From the NCBI RefSeq assembly GCF_958450345.1, contig NC_088780.1:131764226-131828225 (forward strand): a stretch of 64,000 nucleotides of DNA, read 5' to 3'. A program made the translations under genes and the position numbers. Positions 22,741-35,859 of this stretch are shown here, piece by piece. The notes beneath the pieces are model-generated. The model was not told the origin of the DNA and made no database searches. It saw only the letters and a list, made by a program, of their open reading frames with translations. The first letter of the stretch is position 1. Every line of letters starts with the position of its first letter. This stretch comes from Calliphora vicina (Eukaryota > Arthropoda > Insecta > Diptera > Calliphoridae).

Positions 22741-25307
22741 TGGGGGATTTCATGTCAAGTGAACCAACTTTTGAAATCGATGTCTTCCGATCGGGATGAA
22801 ATTTGCACCAAGGTTAGCTCTATTGGATAGTAACTCAGACACAATTTTTCAACAACATCGGTCGAGAACTCTCTGAGTTATAGGGGGTAAAATTTTGACA
22901 ATTTGGTCAAACAGGGGTTTTTTCTTATCCATGTAACTTATTACCTATTGTTCTTAGCAAAATGTGTTCCAAATAGTATAGATAGCTATTTCTTCGATCT
23001 TTCGAAAAAAAATATTTAAAAAAAAAAATAAAAAATTTTTAATATTTTTTTTCCGAAATCAAAAACTTTTTTGACTTTTTTTTAAAATACGCTATTTTTT
23101 TTTATTTTTTTTTTTTTCTTAAAATAAAGTTTAGATATTTTCCTTGAACACCTACTTGGTCGCTTAGTGGGATGCGAGTGGGATATCTATCAAAATAAAT
23201 ATTTTGTAACTCAAAACATAAAATTTTTGACTTTTTTTGCAAAATCAAAAACTTTGTTGACTTTTTTTTTTCAAAATGGACCCTTTTTTAATCTTTTTTT
23301 TTAGGTCAAACAAAAGCTTAGATATTATCCTTGAAGACCCTTTTGGTCGCTTAGTGGGATGCGAGTGGGATATCTATCAAAATAAATATTTTTTAACTCA
23401 AGACTTACAATTTTTGACTTTTTTTTTTGCAAATACGATTTTTTTTCAAAATGGGCCCTTTTTTTAAAATTTTTTTTGTAGTCAAAAGAAAGCTTAGGTC
23501 CATTCCTTTAAGATATTTTTAGTCCCTTAGTGGGATGCGAGTAGGATATCTATCAAAATAAATATTTTGTAACGCAAGACATACAATTTTTTAATTTTTT
23601 TTTGCAAAATCAAAATTTTTTTCCAATATGGGCCCTTTTTTAATTTTTTTTTTTTGCTCAAAAGAAAGCCTAGGTCCATTCCTTTAAGATATTTTTAGTC
23701 CCTTAGTGGGATGCGAGTGGGATATCTATCAAAATAAATATTTTGTAACGCAAGACATACAATTTTTTAATTTTTTTTTGCAAAATCGAAATTTTTTTCC
23801 AATATGGGACTTTTTTTTTAAATTTTTTTTTGCTCAAAAGAAAGCTTAGGTCTTTTCCTTTAAGACCTATTTTGTCACTTAGGAAGATGTGAGTAGGATA
23901 TCTATTAAAATAAAAATGTTGTAACTCAAGACATTCAATTATTGACTTTTTTTTTGCAAATTCGAATTTTTTTTCAAAATGGGCCCTTTTTTAAAAATTT
24001 TTTTTTAGTCAAAAGAAAGCTTAGGTCCATTCCTTTAAGATATTTTAGGTCCCTTAGTGGGATACGAGTGGGATATCTATCAAAATAAATATTTTGTAAC
24101 TCAAGATATACAATTTTTGATTTTTTGGCAAAATCAAAAACTTTTTTGACTTTTTTTTAAAATGGGCCCTTTTTGTAATTTTTTTTTTTGCTATAAAGAA
24201 AGCTTAGGCCTATTCCTTTAAGATGGTTTTGATCGCTTAGTGGGATGTGAGTGGGATATATATCAAAATAAATGTTTTGTAACTCAAGACATACAATTTT
24301 TGTGTTAAAACATTTATTTTGATAGATATCCCACTCGCATCCCACTAAGGGACTAAAAATATCTTAAAGGAATGGACCTAGGCTTTCTTTTGAGCAAAAA
24401 AAAAAAATTAAAAAAGGGCCCATATTGGAAAAAAATTTTGATTTTGCAAAAAAAAATTAAAAAATTGTATGTCTTGCGTTACAAAATATTTATTTTGATA
24501 GATATCCTACTCGCATCCCACTAAGGGACTAAAAATATCTTAAAGGAATGGACCTAAGCTTTCTTTTGACTACAAAAAAAATTTTAAAAAAAGGGCCCAT
24601 TTGGAAAAAAAATCGTATTTGCAAAAAAAAAAGTCAAAAATTGTAAGTCTTGAGTTAAAAAATATTTATTTTGATAGATATCCCACTCGCATCCCACTAA
24701 GCGACCAAAAGGGTCTTCAAGGATAATATCTAAGCTTTTGTTTGACCTAAAAAAAAAGATTAAAAAAGGGTCCATTTTGAAAAAAAAAAGTCAACAAAGT
24801 TTTTGATTTTGCAAAAAAAGTCAAAAATTTTATGTTTTGAGTTACAAAATATTTATTTTGATAGATATCCCACTCGCATCCCACTAAGCGACCAAGTAGG
24901 TGTTCAAGGAAAATATCTAAACTTTATTTTAAGAAAAAAAAAATAAAAAAAAATAGCGTATTTTAAAAAAAAGTCAAAAAAGTTTTTGATTTCGGAAAAA
25001 AAATATTAAAAATTTTTTATTTTTTTTTTTAAATATTTTTTTTCGAAAGATCGAAGAAATAGCTATCTATACTATTTGGAACACATTTTGCTAAGAACAA
25101 TAGGTAATAAGTTACATGGATAAGAAAAAACCCCTGTTTGACCAAATTGTCAAAATTTTACCCCCTATAACTCAGAGAGTTCTCGACCGATGTTGTTGAA
25201 AAATTGTGTCTGAGTTACTATCCAATAGAGCTAACCTTGGTGCAAATTTCATCCCGATCGGAAGACATCGATTTCAAAAGTTGGTTCACTTGACATGAAA
25301 TCCCCCA
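22741..25307. mobile_element. Foldback element 1 with inverted arrays of ~180-bp units
   Basis: Outer ends TGGGGGATTTCATGTCAAGT and its inverse, flanked by TA. Each arm has about 400 bp of unique sequence, then tandem units built on GTGGGATGCGAGTGGGATAT followed by T/A tracts. Seven unit cores lie on the left (about 23167, 23351, 23527, 23703, 23877, 24056, 24238) and four inverted cores on the right (about 24325, 24508, 24682, 24868). The arms meet near 24302. No transposase. Repeated peptides such as MDPFLIFFF and VGCEWDIYQNKYF come only from unit translation. Confidence 0.9.
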
Positions 25308-26494
25308 TATGTATATGAAATTTTTGGGCCATATCTTTTTCAAAACAAAGAATATGTATATTTTTTATTTGCTATTTCGAATTCATATAAATTAGACTAT
25401 AAATATTGCATTTGATCGCAAAAGAGAAAAATAAGTGCAACCCTAATATAGATATATAGATATATTTGACATTATACTCACTCTCGAAGTCGTTCATGAA
25501 TTGTAATTCATTGGTGAAATTTAATATTTTTTTTTTGTATTTTTCAGTTTTAACATTTATGGAATGATTGATGCTAGTTTAGTTTGTATATACATAGGTA
25601 CTATGTTAATAAATTTAAATTTGTTGTTAAATTATTGTTTAGTATTATTATTATTTTGGTTTGTTGTATTTGCTGTCTTTATTTTGCAATTTTTTTCTTT
25701 TAATTTAAAATTTTGATAACAGGTACTTGAAAGTGTTTAAATGCCGGCCAATTGGGGGCAAACTATAATTGTTACAATGAATTTGAATCATTAATATTAA
25801 GTACGTTTACTTGAGATAACAAATTGTTATTAAAAACTAAACGTTTAGAAATGATCTCATAGTGGTGTAAAGGTTGTATTTATCAAAAAACAATCAAACA
25901 AAATACAAAGAAGTTGAATCTTATATAAACTCCAGCTATATAATTCGGAGTTTTTGTGCATTTTGTATAAACACATCTGTTTCATACGATTTGGTTAATA
26001 TAATATTTTCCATTAGTTTTTCATATATGTTGATCCAAAACATTTTACCGGTTCAACCTATTTAGTCCAGTTTTTGATACATAAGTTATCTACAAGTAAT
26101 AACTATTTTTTGGATCGATTTTGTACCTTTTTCAATATCAAACATTTCAGATCAACAGAAAATCATCTCCATAGATCCTTTCATTATATACAGAATTTTA
26201 TAAGATCCACTTTTGTGGGTCTACCACCAAAATTTGTTACAAATGGAATGACTAAATCAATATACCCACCAATTTTTTTGATGGATATAATGGTCGAAAA
26301 ACGACATCATGAGATTCTCGAGTGACATATGACAAAATTTATAATCAGACATAATTGTCTTTTGTTGGTCAAATGAAAAATTATAAAAAATTTGCTTTAT
26401 AATATCGCAATTGACGACGAATCATGAATTTACGAATAGGAGACCGATGCAAACAATTGATTGCAACTTTCCGTAGCCCCCAAATAACTTACAT
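25308..26494. other. Intronic stretch, partly mini-me-derived
   Basis: No gene was recognised. Around 26230-26330 CAAATGGAATGACTAAATCA and TATACCCACC resemble an inverted mini-me start. Frames at 25874-26065 and 26074-26325 have no family resemblance that I can see. Confidence 0.45.
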
Positions 26495-26765
26495 ACATGA
26501 TTCGTACATCAATATATACGCTATTTAAAATCGAGAAAATCGGTCCATAAATAGCTGAGATATATGGAAAAAAACCAGGACAACCTCGATTTTTGATCTG
26601 TCATTAATATAGACAATATGGATATCTAATGATAGATATTAATATAGATAGACAGACCTACAGTAGGTCAAAATCGGGGAAATTGTTTTCAACCCGAAAT
26701 TTAAATTTTTAAGTATAATTTGGTGAAGGGTATATAAGATTCGTCACGGCTCTCTTATTTGTTTA
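26495..26765 (+). mobile_element. Family A mini-me-like element, 3' half
   Basis: Shares AAATCGAGAAAATCGGTCCA, ATAGCTGAGATAT, GACAACCTCGATTTTTGA and the end AATTTGGTGAAGGGTATATA with the complete copy at 27130. The 5' half with (GTCY)n is absent. Confidence 0.75.
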
Positions 26766-27129
26766 TCAAAAAATTTAATTTTATTTAAATACTATCGATA
26801 ACTTCTTAATTAGATTTTGTAAATACTATTTACAAAAAGTGGCTTTTTGATTCTGCAATTAATGGGCCGATATTGATAATTATCAAGATTTTCAAAAGTA
26901 TACCCGATATACTGATCCCTAAGATAACTGTGGTATTCGGTATGTTGATTTCAACAACCGGAGGATCATCGATAAATCGATTAACCCATATGATCGTAAA
27001 AATAATATTGTAGAAATTACAAAATTAATGACAACTCATAATGAAATATACAAAAATTCACTAAAAATGTTAACGAAAAAACGGAAACAACAATTAATAA
27101 AGTAATATTTATTTTACATTTTTAATTTT
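26766..27129. other. AT-rich stretch without recognised feature
   Basis: Nothing recognised between two family A elements. TATCGATAA and ATCGATAAATCGAT are short palindromic words only. Confidence 0.5.
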
Positions 27130-27707
27130 TATACCCCTCACCTTCGTGAGAAGGGTATATATAAGTTTGTCATTCCGTTTGTAATTTCTACATTTTTTAT
27201 TTCCGACCCTATAAAGTATATATATTCTGGATCCTTATAGATAGCGGAGTCGATTAAGCCATGTCCGTCTGTCTGTTGAAATCAGTTTTCTGAAGACCCC
27301 AGATATCTTCGGGATCCAAATCTTCAATAATTCTGTCAGACATGCTTTCGAGAATTTTGCTATTTAAAATCAGCAAAATCGGTCCACAAATGGCTGAGAT
27401 ATGAGGAAAAAACCAAGACAACCTCGATTTTTTACCTATTTTTGACCTATATCTGGATTACTAAGACATTAATATAGACAATATGGATATCTAATGATAG
27501 ATATTTCAAAGACATTTGCAACGACGTATATAAGACCATAGTAAGTTGGACCTACAATGGGTCAAAATCGGGAAAAAAAAATTAAAATTTAAAAAAAAAT
27601 GAAAAAAATTAAATATTGTTTACCTAAAATATTTAAAATTTTTAAGTATAATTTGGTGAAGGGTTTATAAGATTCGGCACAGCCGAATATAGCACTCTTA
27701 CTTGTTT
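27130..27707 (+). mobile_element. Complete family A mini-me/DINE-like element
   Basis: Begins ATACCCCTCACCTTCGTGAG with a short hairpin, then GTATATAAGTTTGTCATTCC, a TA-rich stretch, GGAGTCGATTAAGCCATGTC followed by CGTCTGTCTG, and ends in GATTCGGCACAGCCGAATAT, a strong hairpin, before CTCTTACTTGTTT. TA-rich plus GTCY microsatellite tracts are the signature of mini-me elements, now grouped with DINE-1/Helentron non-autonomous elements. Non-coding. Confidence 0.85.
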
Positions 27708-29271
27708 ATATTAAAACTATTCGGTTTTGGGGGTGGGGAATTCCCTTTCCCTCCTTGATCCGAATACTTTCATGTTTTGTTTCATGTCACTTTTCCATAT
27801 ACATAAATACATTTCCATGTAAAATGATTACGTATTGATTTATTCTGATCACTACTTTACGTTTATACAGGCAAGCAAACAAATATATTTATTTAGAAAT
27901 AAAAAAAAAATACTTTATGTCATTATCAGGGCTGAGATTTTCAAACACTAAAACTAGAAAATTTAAAATAAAAAAAGTATTTCAAAATGCCTGTTTTTGG
28001 TTATTATATCGTAATTTTCAAAAAACAAAACACTTAAATTTTGGTTCGAGTATAATAATAAATATAATAATTCGAAATTTAATTAAAATTTTTATTTGTG
28101 TACAAATGTTTTTTTAAGTGTATATTAAGACGCATTGACTTTGGGTTATAAAAATCTAAGCCCTGGTAATTACTTAGACAATTAATTCAAAAATTATGTC
28201 ATTTAAATTTCCAGCATAATTATGTTTGTGTTAAAGTTTTACTAATTGATAAAACAAATTTCATTTGAGGAAAATATTTAACAACCGCTATTCCATTTAA
28301 GGTAAATTGTACATTAGAAAATTCTCTCAATGGGAACGAACAGCTACAATTAGTTAAATAAACATGTATTTACAGGGTAGACATTATCCGTTTCAATGGA
28401 TTTTACTACTTTACTCAATTTGAAAAGTTCAATTAAACTGCCATATTTGGGGCCTTAACTAACATTGTAAAATGAATTGGTGTTATAGATCATTGAACCC
28501 GCCTTTACATGATTTAATGTTTATTTTAGCCTATAAAATGAACACAAATGAAAAACAAAACAATACCATTCACACCATCAATAAAAGCCACCCAATTTCT
28601 ACCAAATACGCAAACTACCATCAGGGGTCCGCAATCGGTGTTACTGGGAAGAGTTCGTTTAAGGAGAGTTATTTAAACACCCCAATGAACCCGCTTGAAG
28701 CGGTGTCATCTTGACTATGTCCAGATTCCATTATATACCATTTAGTAGTAACTAAACATTAATTGTTGAGAATCTCTGATCCCTATATATACGTACCATA
28801 TGTTGTACAAAAGGTAAACAACATGTTGTTTGATTGCTGATGATGTTGTCATATCCAACTAATCAACCAAAAAAAGTAACAAATAATAAAATCAAATTAA
28901 AAACTATGGAGTTAGAAAACATAAACTTTTAAATTCCCAACATACATTTCGCACATAATTTATGTTGTCTTTGTTTTTTTTCCACATTTCTGTAACCATT
29001 TCGGTTATAGATGTGCGAACAAGTAGCATTAGTTTAACAATTTCCCGCATACATAATTTAAACAGACATACATACATACTTAACCCATCAAACTTCAATA
29101 CAACAACACTTCTTAATTTGGTTTTAGACAAGTTAACAAGTAAAAAAACAAGCATTAAAATTTGCAATATGTATCTAAAAACTTTGTTAGTTGGTTTTAA
29201 AACAACAACAAAAGCCATGCACTTTCGCTACTAAAAAATTAGAGGTGGAATATTATATTACCTTACTCTTA
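27708..29271. other. Intronic stretch, no recognised element
   Basis: Contains slightly GC-richer DNA at 28560-28720 with an 80-codon frame (28472-28714, +) ending in PMNPLEAVSS. No splice context, family or repeat match is evident. Overlapping opposite frames at 28904-29234 look random. Confidence 0.45.
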
Positions 29272-29458
29272 CACAGTGGGACAGAATAAAATTTTGTATG
29301 TATTGTCTTAATTTATTACCCTTTCAATACTATGTAAGATAAGATAATTGTAATGCTAATTGTCATTTAAAAATGTAATATTGTAATTCTGTTATGAATT
29401 ATATTAAAATCGCTAGAACCCGAAATAATAAGCTATTTTATTTAAATGTGGCCCACTG
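29272..29458. mobile_element. Possible Tc1-like MITE
   Basis: TA at 29270-29271 and 29459-29460; ends CACAGTGGGACAGAATAAAA and, inverted, CAGTGGGCCACATTTAAATA. The match is imperfect and short, so the call is tentative. Confidence 0.4.
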
Positions 29459-30284
29459 TAATGTGCGTAAAATTACATACACAATTTGTTTGACCACAAA
29501 TATGCGTTTTAAACTTGTACCCTGTCCTGCCATCATCAGCATTATTATCCACATCATCATCAGCACTCGTGAAAATTGAGCCATAAATTTGTAATATTTA
29601 TAATTTATATAAAAAAAACATACATATTTATTCTGTTTATGGCGTTTAACATTTAGCAGCCGTAAACATTAATGGTCATTACAACATTTTGTGGTGTGAC
29701 TTGGTTGTCTGGTCTTTTCGCTGGGACTAGTTACAGCTAACGATTAATTCATGTTGGTTTTTGTAAACCAAGTACCAAAAAAACCTTTACACATAATTAG
29801 CAAAAATCAATGTTTAGTACACAGTGGCTTAGAAATTTTTTATTTTGGAAATAATTCGATAGCTCGTGGACGATTTGAGTTATTGTAATGGAATTTTCCA
29901 TAGTCAGTGTATTTTAGACTTGATTGGTATTTACTTCAGGCCTAAAAAATTTAATTTCAAACCAAATAGAAAACAATGTACCAAAAAACGTTAAAAATTT
30001 CAATAAAAGACGAGGTTTGTGGGCTCCTGAAGGGTTTATATAAGCACTATGTACAAATATTTTGCATGGTCTTCAAATTTTGTAAATTAATCCATTTATT
30101 CGGAGTACATATTGAAAATGGATCATTCCTTGATGTAAATATCGGTATTTATAGAGTCCAACTGCATATTGCCTGCCATACCAAGAACTTTTTTGGAAAA
30201 TTTTCAACTTTCCCTCGAGCATCAACAACATAAAAATTCAAGAACATACGTTTCGTCATCCATTATGCAGCAGGTATATATTAT
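29459..30284. other. Intronic stretch without recognised element
   Basis: Includes CATCATCAGCATTATTATCC at about 29530 and other GC-richer words that could be conserved non-coding DNA. A frame at 29976-30233 was not recognised. Confidence 0.4.
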
Positions 30285-30980
30285 ATATTCTGGATCCTTA
30301 TAGATAGCGGAGTCGAAAATCGGTTCACATGTGGCTGAGATATAAGGAAAAAAACCAGAACAACCTCGATTTTTTACCTATGTCTGGATTACTAAGTCGT
30401 TAATATAGATAGCATGGATATCTAATGATAGTAAGTTGGACCTACAATGAGTCAAAATCGGAAAAAATATTTTAAAAATAAAATAAATATAAATTAAAAA
30501 AAAAAGATTTAAATTTAAAAATTTTAAAAAAACAATTCGAAATTTTTGGTAAAATTGTTTTATGCTAAATTCCTAATTTTTAATTTGATAAATTCACTGA
30601 AATTTATTGTAGGGGGATAAGCTAGTTCCTATGCGTATTTCACTGGTTGCTTAGGCCAGATCATCAGGAAACCTTTTCACAAGGCTTTAGAAAAACTAAA
30701 GATACAAATAAAACTATAGAGTGTTTGAGAATTACAGATACTCAAGCTTTATTTGTAAAAATATCAAAGCTTAAACAAACACCAACAATTAACCGTGATT
30801 TCCTTACTACAATTGGTTGGTTTCTTCTTGAAATTTTTTTTTCCAAAAAATGAAAAAAACAACTTTAAAAAAAATAAATTTTGTTATACTAAAAATATTT
30901 AAAATTTTTATATTGAAGTATAATTTGGTGAAGGGTATATAAGATTTGGCACAGCCGAATATAGCTCTCATACTTGTTAA
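30285..30980 (+). mobile_element. Family A mini-me-like element, enlarged
   Basis: Starts in the TATATTCTGGATCCTTATAG block and ends with the AATTTGGTGAAGGGTATATA and CACAGCCGAATATAGC end. About 270 bp between roughly 30590 and 30860 is absent from other copies. The (GTCY)n block is missing. Confidence 0.75.
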
Positions 30981-33748
30981 ACCTTCATTGGCTTTAACTT
31001 TTCGTACCAAATAGTCCAATAACTGAGCTAACTGGACTGTTTTCTACCGGATGTGTGGGGATCTCTTTTAAAAAGGCTTTCTATTTATTAACTTTAGAAA
31101 CATCATTCTACCTGAATCAGGGTTTCTATCAACGGACAAGTTCTCCAGATACTGTTTAATAATATTGGAATCAGTTCACTCATTTTAATCAGATTGACAA
31201 AACGTGACATTAAACAAAATAACTGACATACTTTTCAAAGGCAAAAAAAAACGTGTGTTAAGGTTTTTTCGATCTCATTCCTTATTAAAAAAATACAGGG
31301 ATTTTGCAATCGGAATTCAATTTTTTTTAAGATATTCATTATAGTAAGTCATTACTTAAATTATAAATAAAAAACTTATTCTGATTTAACAACTGCTTCT
31401 GTATCAGTTACAGTTATATTTTTGGCATGAACCAGGTCAACGTATGAGTAATATTGATCAATCACAACAAGTATACTCAATAATAACACTATACAACAAA
31501 ATCATTTTTTTCCAAAGTTACAAGGTCCGACCAATAAGTTTTGATAAGAGCAGACAAATAGAAAGTTTCTCAACTCTGGCACATTCTTATTGTTAATCGG
31601 CATAAGAAACCATGTGATCCTTACATTTTAGGTATTAAATGTGTTCAGCAAATTTATGTAAAATGTTAAATTTTTGTAGAATATATTAAACCTCTAAATT
31701 CTCAAGGCATGGGTCTTTTTTGTCCTTATATTAAAAAAGTGCATAAAAAAATATTATCCGTCAAATTTTACTATAAGTTCCTGAATATCCCAGAAATAAG
31801 ACATAACAAAAGAGAGCCTAGGGTTAATTTCACATTTATTAAGAATTTTATTTTAAATAACCCAAAAATTTAGCATGAAAAAAAATAGTTCAAATTTAAC
31901 TAAAAATCACTAATATAGGATATTAGGCAATTCCACTTCATTATGATACAATCTCCAGCATATATTAATATTGCGTATTAAAATAACACCAAAAGTATAA
32001 AATATTTTTTTGTTATCTTAGACTAAGAGACATATTTAAAAGGATGTTACATATGTATATGTGGCCTATTTATTTGTAAATATATAAAACTCAAGATTTC
32101 TACTAATTACTTCTCTGGTTCAGATGAATTTAAAATTGTATTTCTATGTTTATTTATTCAGGAGATAAAAAAGTTAACAAAGGTTTTTACAGGTACTATT
32201 TTTAACCCTTTTGGTCATCTAGATTCTAGAATATCGAATTTCCAAAAAGTAAAGACGACCGAATTTAAAATTTTATTTCTAGGTTAATTTGTTTTGGAGA
32301 TACAGAGCTACAGGTATTGATGTTAACGTTCGAATTTTCAAAAATCCCTTCTTAGTGGATCTAGATGTAGCTTTAGCGATTTAGGTTGTGTGATGATGAA
32401 TGAATCAATCATTTAGTTACCATACTCTTTTATATATATTAAAATTAGCACTTTCTGTGATACCCTAATACAAATTATATAGAGTTTTTCTAATATTATA
32501 GACCATTCTTGTATTTTTGGGAAAACAAAACAAAATACACAAAAATATATTGTTTGAAAACATTGAGGAAATGTCCATTTATTCCAAAGATAACATCATG
32601 TTGTGTGCATTTGTCTAGAAATATAAGAAACAAGTACAAGCGGAATATTCGTCTAGTTCTTATATGTTAGACGTTTAAATCATACATTTTAAAATTGGCT
32701 TAAATTGTAATATGTAAGCAGTCTAAATCAGGGATGGAAAATAGTTTTTTTTGATTATTTATCAACTTTATAAATAAAATGTACTCGCTTAAGACCGTAT
32801 ACTTTTTTTTTTGTACTGCACTTTTTTGTGAGTAATTCCTAAAAACTGGTTTTAATCAAATTGTGTTGATATAATTCTCATACAGTTTATTTCTTTTCTG
32901 CTTAAGTATACCGACATCTCAAGTAACCTAGCGTGAAGTAAATTGTCATTTTAGTGTATCCAAGTAACCTAAAGTGTAAGTGACAACCTCATTATAATAT
33001 AAAGGGCTCAATTGACCCCCAGCTTAGGACATGCACGTGACAGTCTCCTAGAACTGTTGGGATATGTAAGTGGATGTATGTACGTGTGCATCCTCCTATT
33101 CCGATTTCCAAATTTACTAGAGAATTTAGTATATGGCATATAAGTACATACATTTGTATACAAATGAGAGACTATATTCTTAAATTTAAATTGCACTTCA
33201 TTTACTTAACACATTATTATGGGCCCTAATTTTAAAATAGAAATCAAAATTTATGTACCATTGTGTCACGTAAATTTAACTGTTTCAAATTAAAATAACA
33301 AAACCAGAGAACATTAACAAAGTTGCTGATTCCATATTAATTAACGATACGGTACTGTGTCTAAAATGTCTCAAATAAAAGTACAATTGTACCATGTTTG
33401 CCAACACTGGGATATATATAGGTGTAAGTAAGTGCATTTGTTTTATTATTTATTTCCCATGTTGTCTAGAGTAAAACATTTAACCTGTAGAATTTGCATG
33501 TAAATTTTAATTTTGTTATTTTTAAGTCAAACTTTTTAAAACAGTTGTCCATCATCAAACTGACACGCAATATATTAATTATTAAATAAATATTGATCAA
33601 ACTTGTTTAAAAAATATGAAGAAACATGAAAAATATATGTGTTCTTGTAATTATAAAGTATTAAAACTTTGACTCACATTATTTTTTTTTTTAATATTTT
33701 GGAAATTTAATTTAATGCAAACAGAAATATATAATTTCATAAATGGCC
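30981..33748. other. Long intronic stretch with two weak repeats
   Basis: About 31530-31600 contains GGTCCGACCAATAAGTTTTG and AAGTTTCTCAACTCTGG, related to 61520-61640. About 32126-32190 and 32259-32320 share GAATTTAAAATT-TATTTCTA and GGAGATA, a duplication with a ~133-bp period. No gene was recognised; a frame at 33008-33196 (-) is unsupported. Confidence 0.45.
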
Positions 33749-34058
33749 CACAGTGGTATGAGAAAAAAAAGAGGGAAATAGATCTGTAACTTCTAAATAT
33801 TCAAGGATATTCTATATATGTAATGGTTTTGAAATCGGAACACAACCGAAGAAATAGGATCGTTTTAAAAATTTAACATACTCGAGGTGTCATAATTTGG
33901 GGAACCCTGGCCGCACCCCTGGTGGGCCCATGCGGTCAAAATTCAAAACTTAAACTCAACAACACTTCTTCTTTGTGCACCTTAAACCCTTAGTCATCGG
34001 ACTAAGGGTTTAGAAGTAACAGATTTATTTCCATCTTTTTTTTTCTCATACCACTGTG
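33749..34058. mobile_element. Transib-like MITE with CACAGTG ends
   Basis: 310 bp with inverted ends CACAGTGGTATGAGAAAAAA of about 49 bp total (few mismatches), flanked by the perfect 5-bp duplication TGGCC (33744-33748 and 34059-34063). A 5-bp GC-rich duplication and a CACWRTG terminus are the hallmarks of Transib elements, relatives of the RAG1 source; CACAGTG is also the canonical V(D)J heptamer. There is no transposase. Inside is a 13-bp stem hairpin at 33983-34012 around ATCG, and a GC-rich block near 33900-33940. Confidence 0.75.
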
Positions 34059-34063
34059 TGGCC

Positions 34064-34785
34064 TTTAAGAAATTGCTAATATTTTTTTTTTTTATACAGA
34101 AAAATGTAATTATATCCATATGCCTGAATTCCGAAGAGAAATTTAAGTTCGAAAAAATTTTAAATTTCCGTTTCAATGTTTAAAACCATAAGTGCCTTAT
34201 TTGAAACAAAAAATTTCAGTGAATTTGTCAATAATATTTTAATTGGTTATTTAGCATATTAAAACTAAAACCTAATAAAATTAAATTTTGTATTCCAAAA
34301 AAATATTTTAATGATATGATTTTTTTAATCTGAATAATATTACTCCAGATCATATGACAATGATACTAAGAAAAAATATGATATTTTATGATACTATAAT
34401 GATCATAATATGTTTGAACTACACCAATAATTGGCACAAATTAAAATTTTTTTCCTATTATAAAATTTTAGGGGATTTAAGCCTTTTTTGACCATTTTTG
34501 AATTGACGTCGGTATGTGAGCCGGCTTAAATCGGATATGAGTTATGCCTACCCCTTAATGAAGTAAAATGAAAAATATGAACATTTTTATACCTCTGAAT
34601 AGATTTTATTCAAAATATTTAGCACGATTACCCTTCTTACTTCACCCAACGCCAAAATGACTCCTTTGTTATTCCACTAGGTGTAAGCGACAGTTATGAA
34701 TTTTTCATATTATTTTTTTTTTCTTTAATTCAAATATATTGTACTAATATCCAAAACAATTTATAACAAACAAATTTAATATAAA
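34064..34785. other. AT-rich stretch without recognised feature
   Basis: Long A/T tracts; nothing recognised. GATATGAGTTATGCCTA near 34534 is the only less AT-rich part. Confidence 0.5.
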
Positions 34786-34945
34786 ACAAGTAAGAAAGTA
34801 AATGAACAAAAACTTTCTTTTTTAATTAAAATTTCAATAATTTATTTTCATGAGGGATTTTCGGAAGTGGGTGAAGTGAGGAAGCTATGACTAATTATAG
34901 ACTTTTCATCATAAAATTAGGTGACATGACTTCCCTATATATTTG
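34786..34945 (+). mobile_element. Family B mini-me-like start fragment
   Basis: AAAACAAGTAAGAAAGTAAA, AAATTTCAATAATTTATTTT and GATTTTCGGAAGTGGG match the start of the copy at 39142. It stops where the next inverted-repeat element begins. Confidence 0.75.
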
Positions 34946-35115
34946 GGTGGGTCGATTTAGCAATCGATATTGGGCCATCGATTTTTCGATACATTTTGGC
35001 ATGAGGAAAATTCCACTACGACATATCAAAAAAATCATTTTCGAGGCTCCCAAACTTACATTTTAGTTGGGAACAACGACAATTTATATTTCCACTGTAC
35101 AAACGGGACCACCCT
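34945..35115. mobile_element. Probable GGGTGG-ended MITE
   Basis: Left GGGTGGGTCGATTTAGC and right GACCACCC followed by TAATATA recall the ends of the 15652 palindrome, but the inverted match is only about 8 bp. It lies exactly at the break of the family B fragment, supporting an insertion. Confidence 0.4.
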
Positions 35116-35859
35116 AATATACATAGGTAGCATTGGGTGGCGATTTAAGACATTTAAATACGGAAACAAACGCATTTATACTTCCGGCACACTTTAACGA
35201 AACAACAATACATGCTTGAAAGTGTGGCAAGAACACGTTTCTTTAAAATTGCAAAAATCAGCACAATTTGTTATAAACAGAAGACCACAAAAAAGTGAAT
35301 AAATAAGAAAACAAAACCAAACACCTGCCTTTTTCATATTAGTGCAACCGAGTGTTACCATGTAAAGTCACTGCACTTTTGCCACTTTTTCTTTAGCTGT
35401 ATTATTATTAAATGAATCCAAACATTAAATGATAATGCTAATTAAATATAATTTCTTTTAAGATGCCCCTAAAATGACCATCAAATGTTGTGGCCAGTTG
35501 TGTTACCAGCCATACATGCAAACAATTACTCGTATTTATGTAAATTACATTCCTCCACGCTCCACTTCCAAAAGTTGTAACTCTCATGCTGACGAAGTAA
35601 CTGACAGCGATTTCAACTCAGCGCCAAAAGCACTGTTTTTAGTGCTTTTTAAACATTTCAACGAGAAAAAATATTGAGTCAGTACTCGGTGGTTTTTTTT
35701 AGTTTGACACTAAATTAAAATTTTGTAATTAGTTCTGACATCTCACTTTAGCTTTTGAAATATTTTAGGAAATATGCCACAGTTTTGATACTTTTTTTTT
35801 TGCTTCAAAAATGTTGAATTTTGTACCAACATTTACTTCTATAATTTGAAAAAATGTAG
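35116..35859. other. Intronic stretch with a GC-richer patch
   Basis: 35470-35640 is less AT-rich and open for 67 codons (35474-35677, +; VTDSDFNSAPKALF). No splice signals or family are seen; a conserved non-coding element is equally possible. Confidence 0.4.

Noticed and set aside
29815..29835. ACACAGTGGCTTAGAAATTT as a second Transib or Tc1 end
   Set aside because: No inverted partner or target duplication was found nearby.
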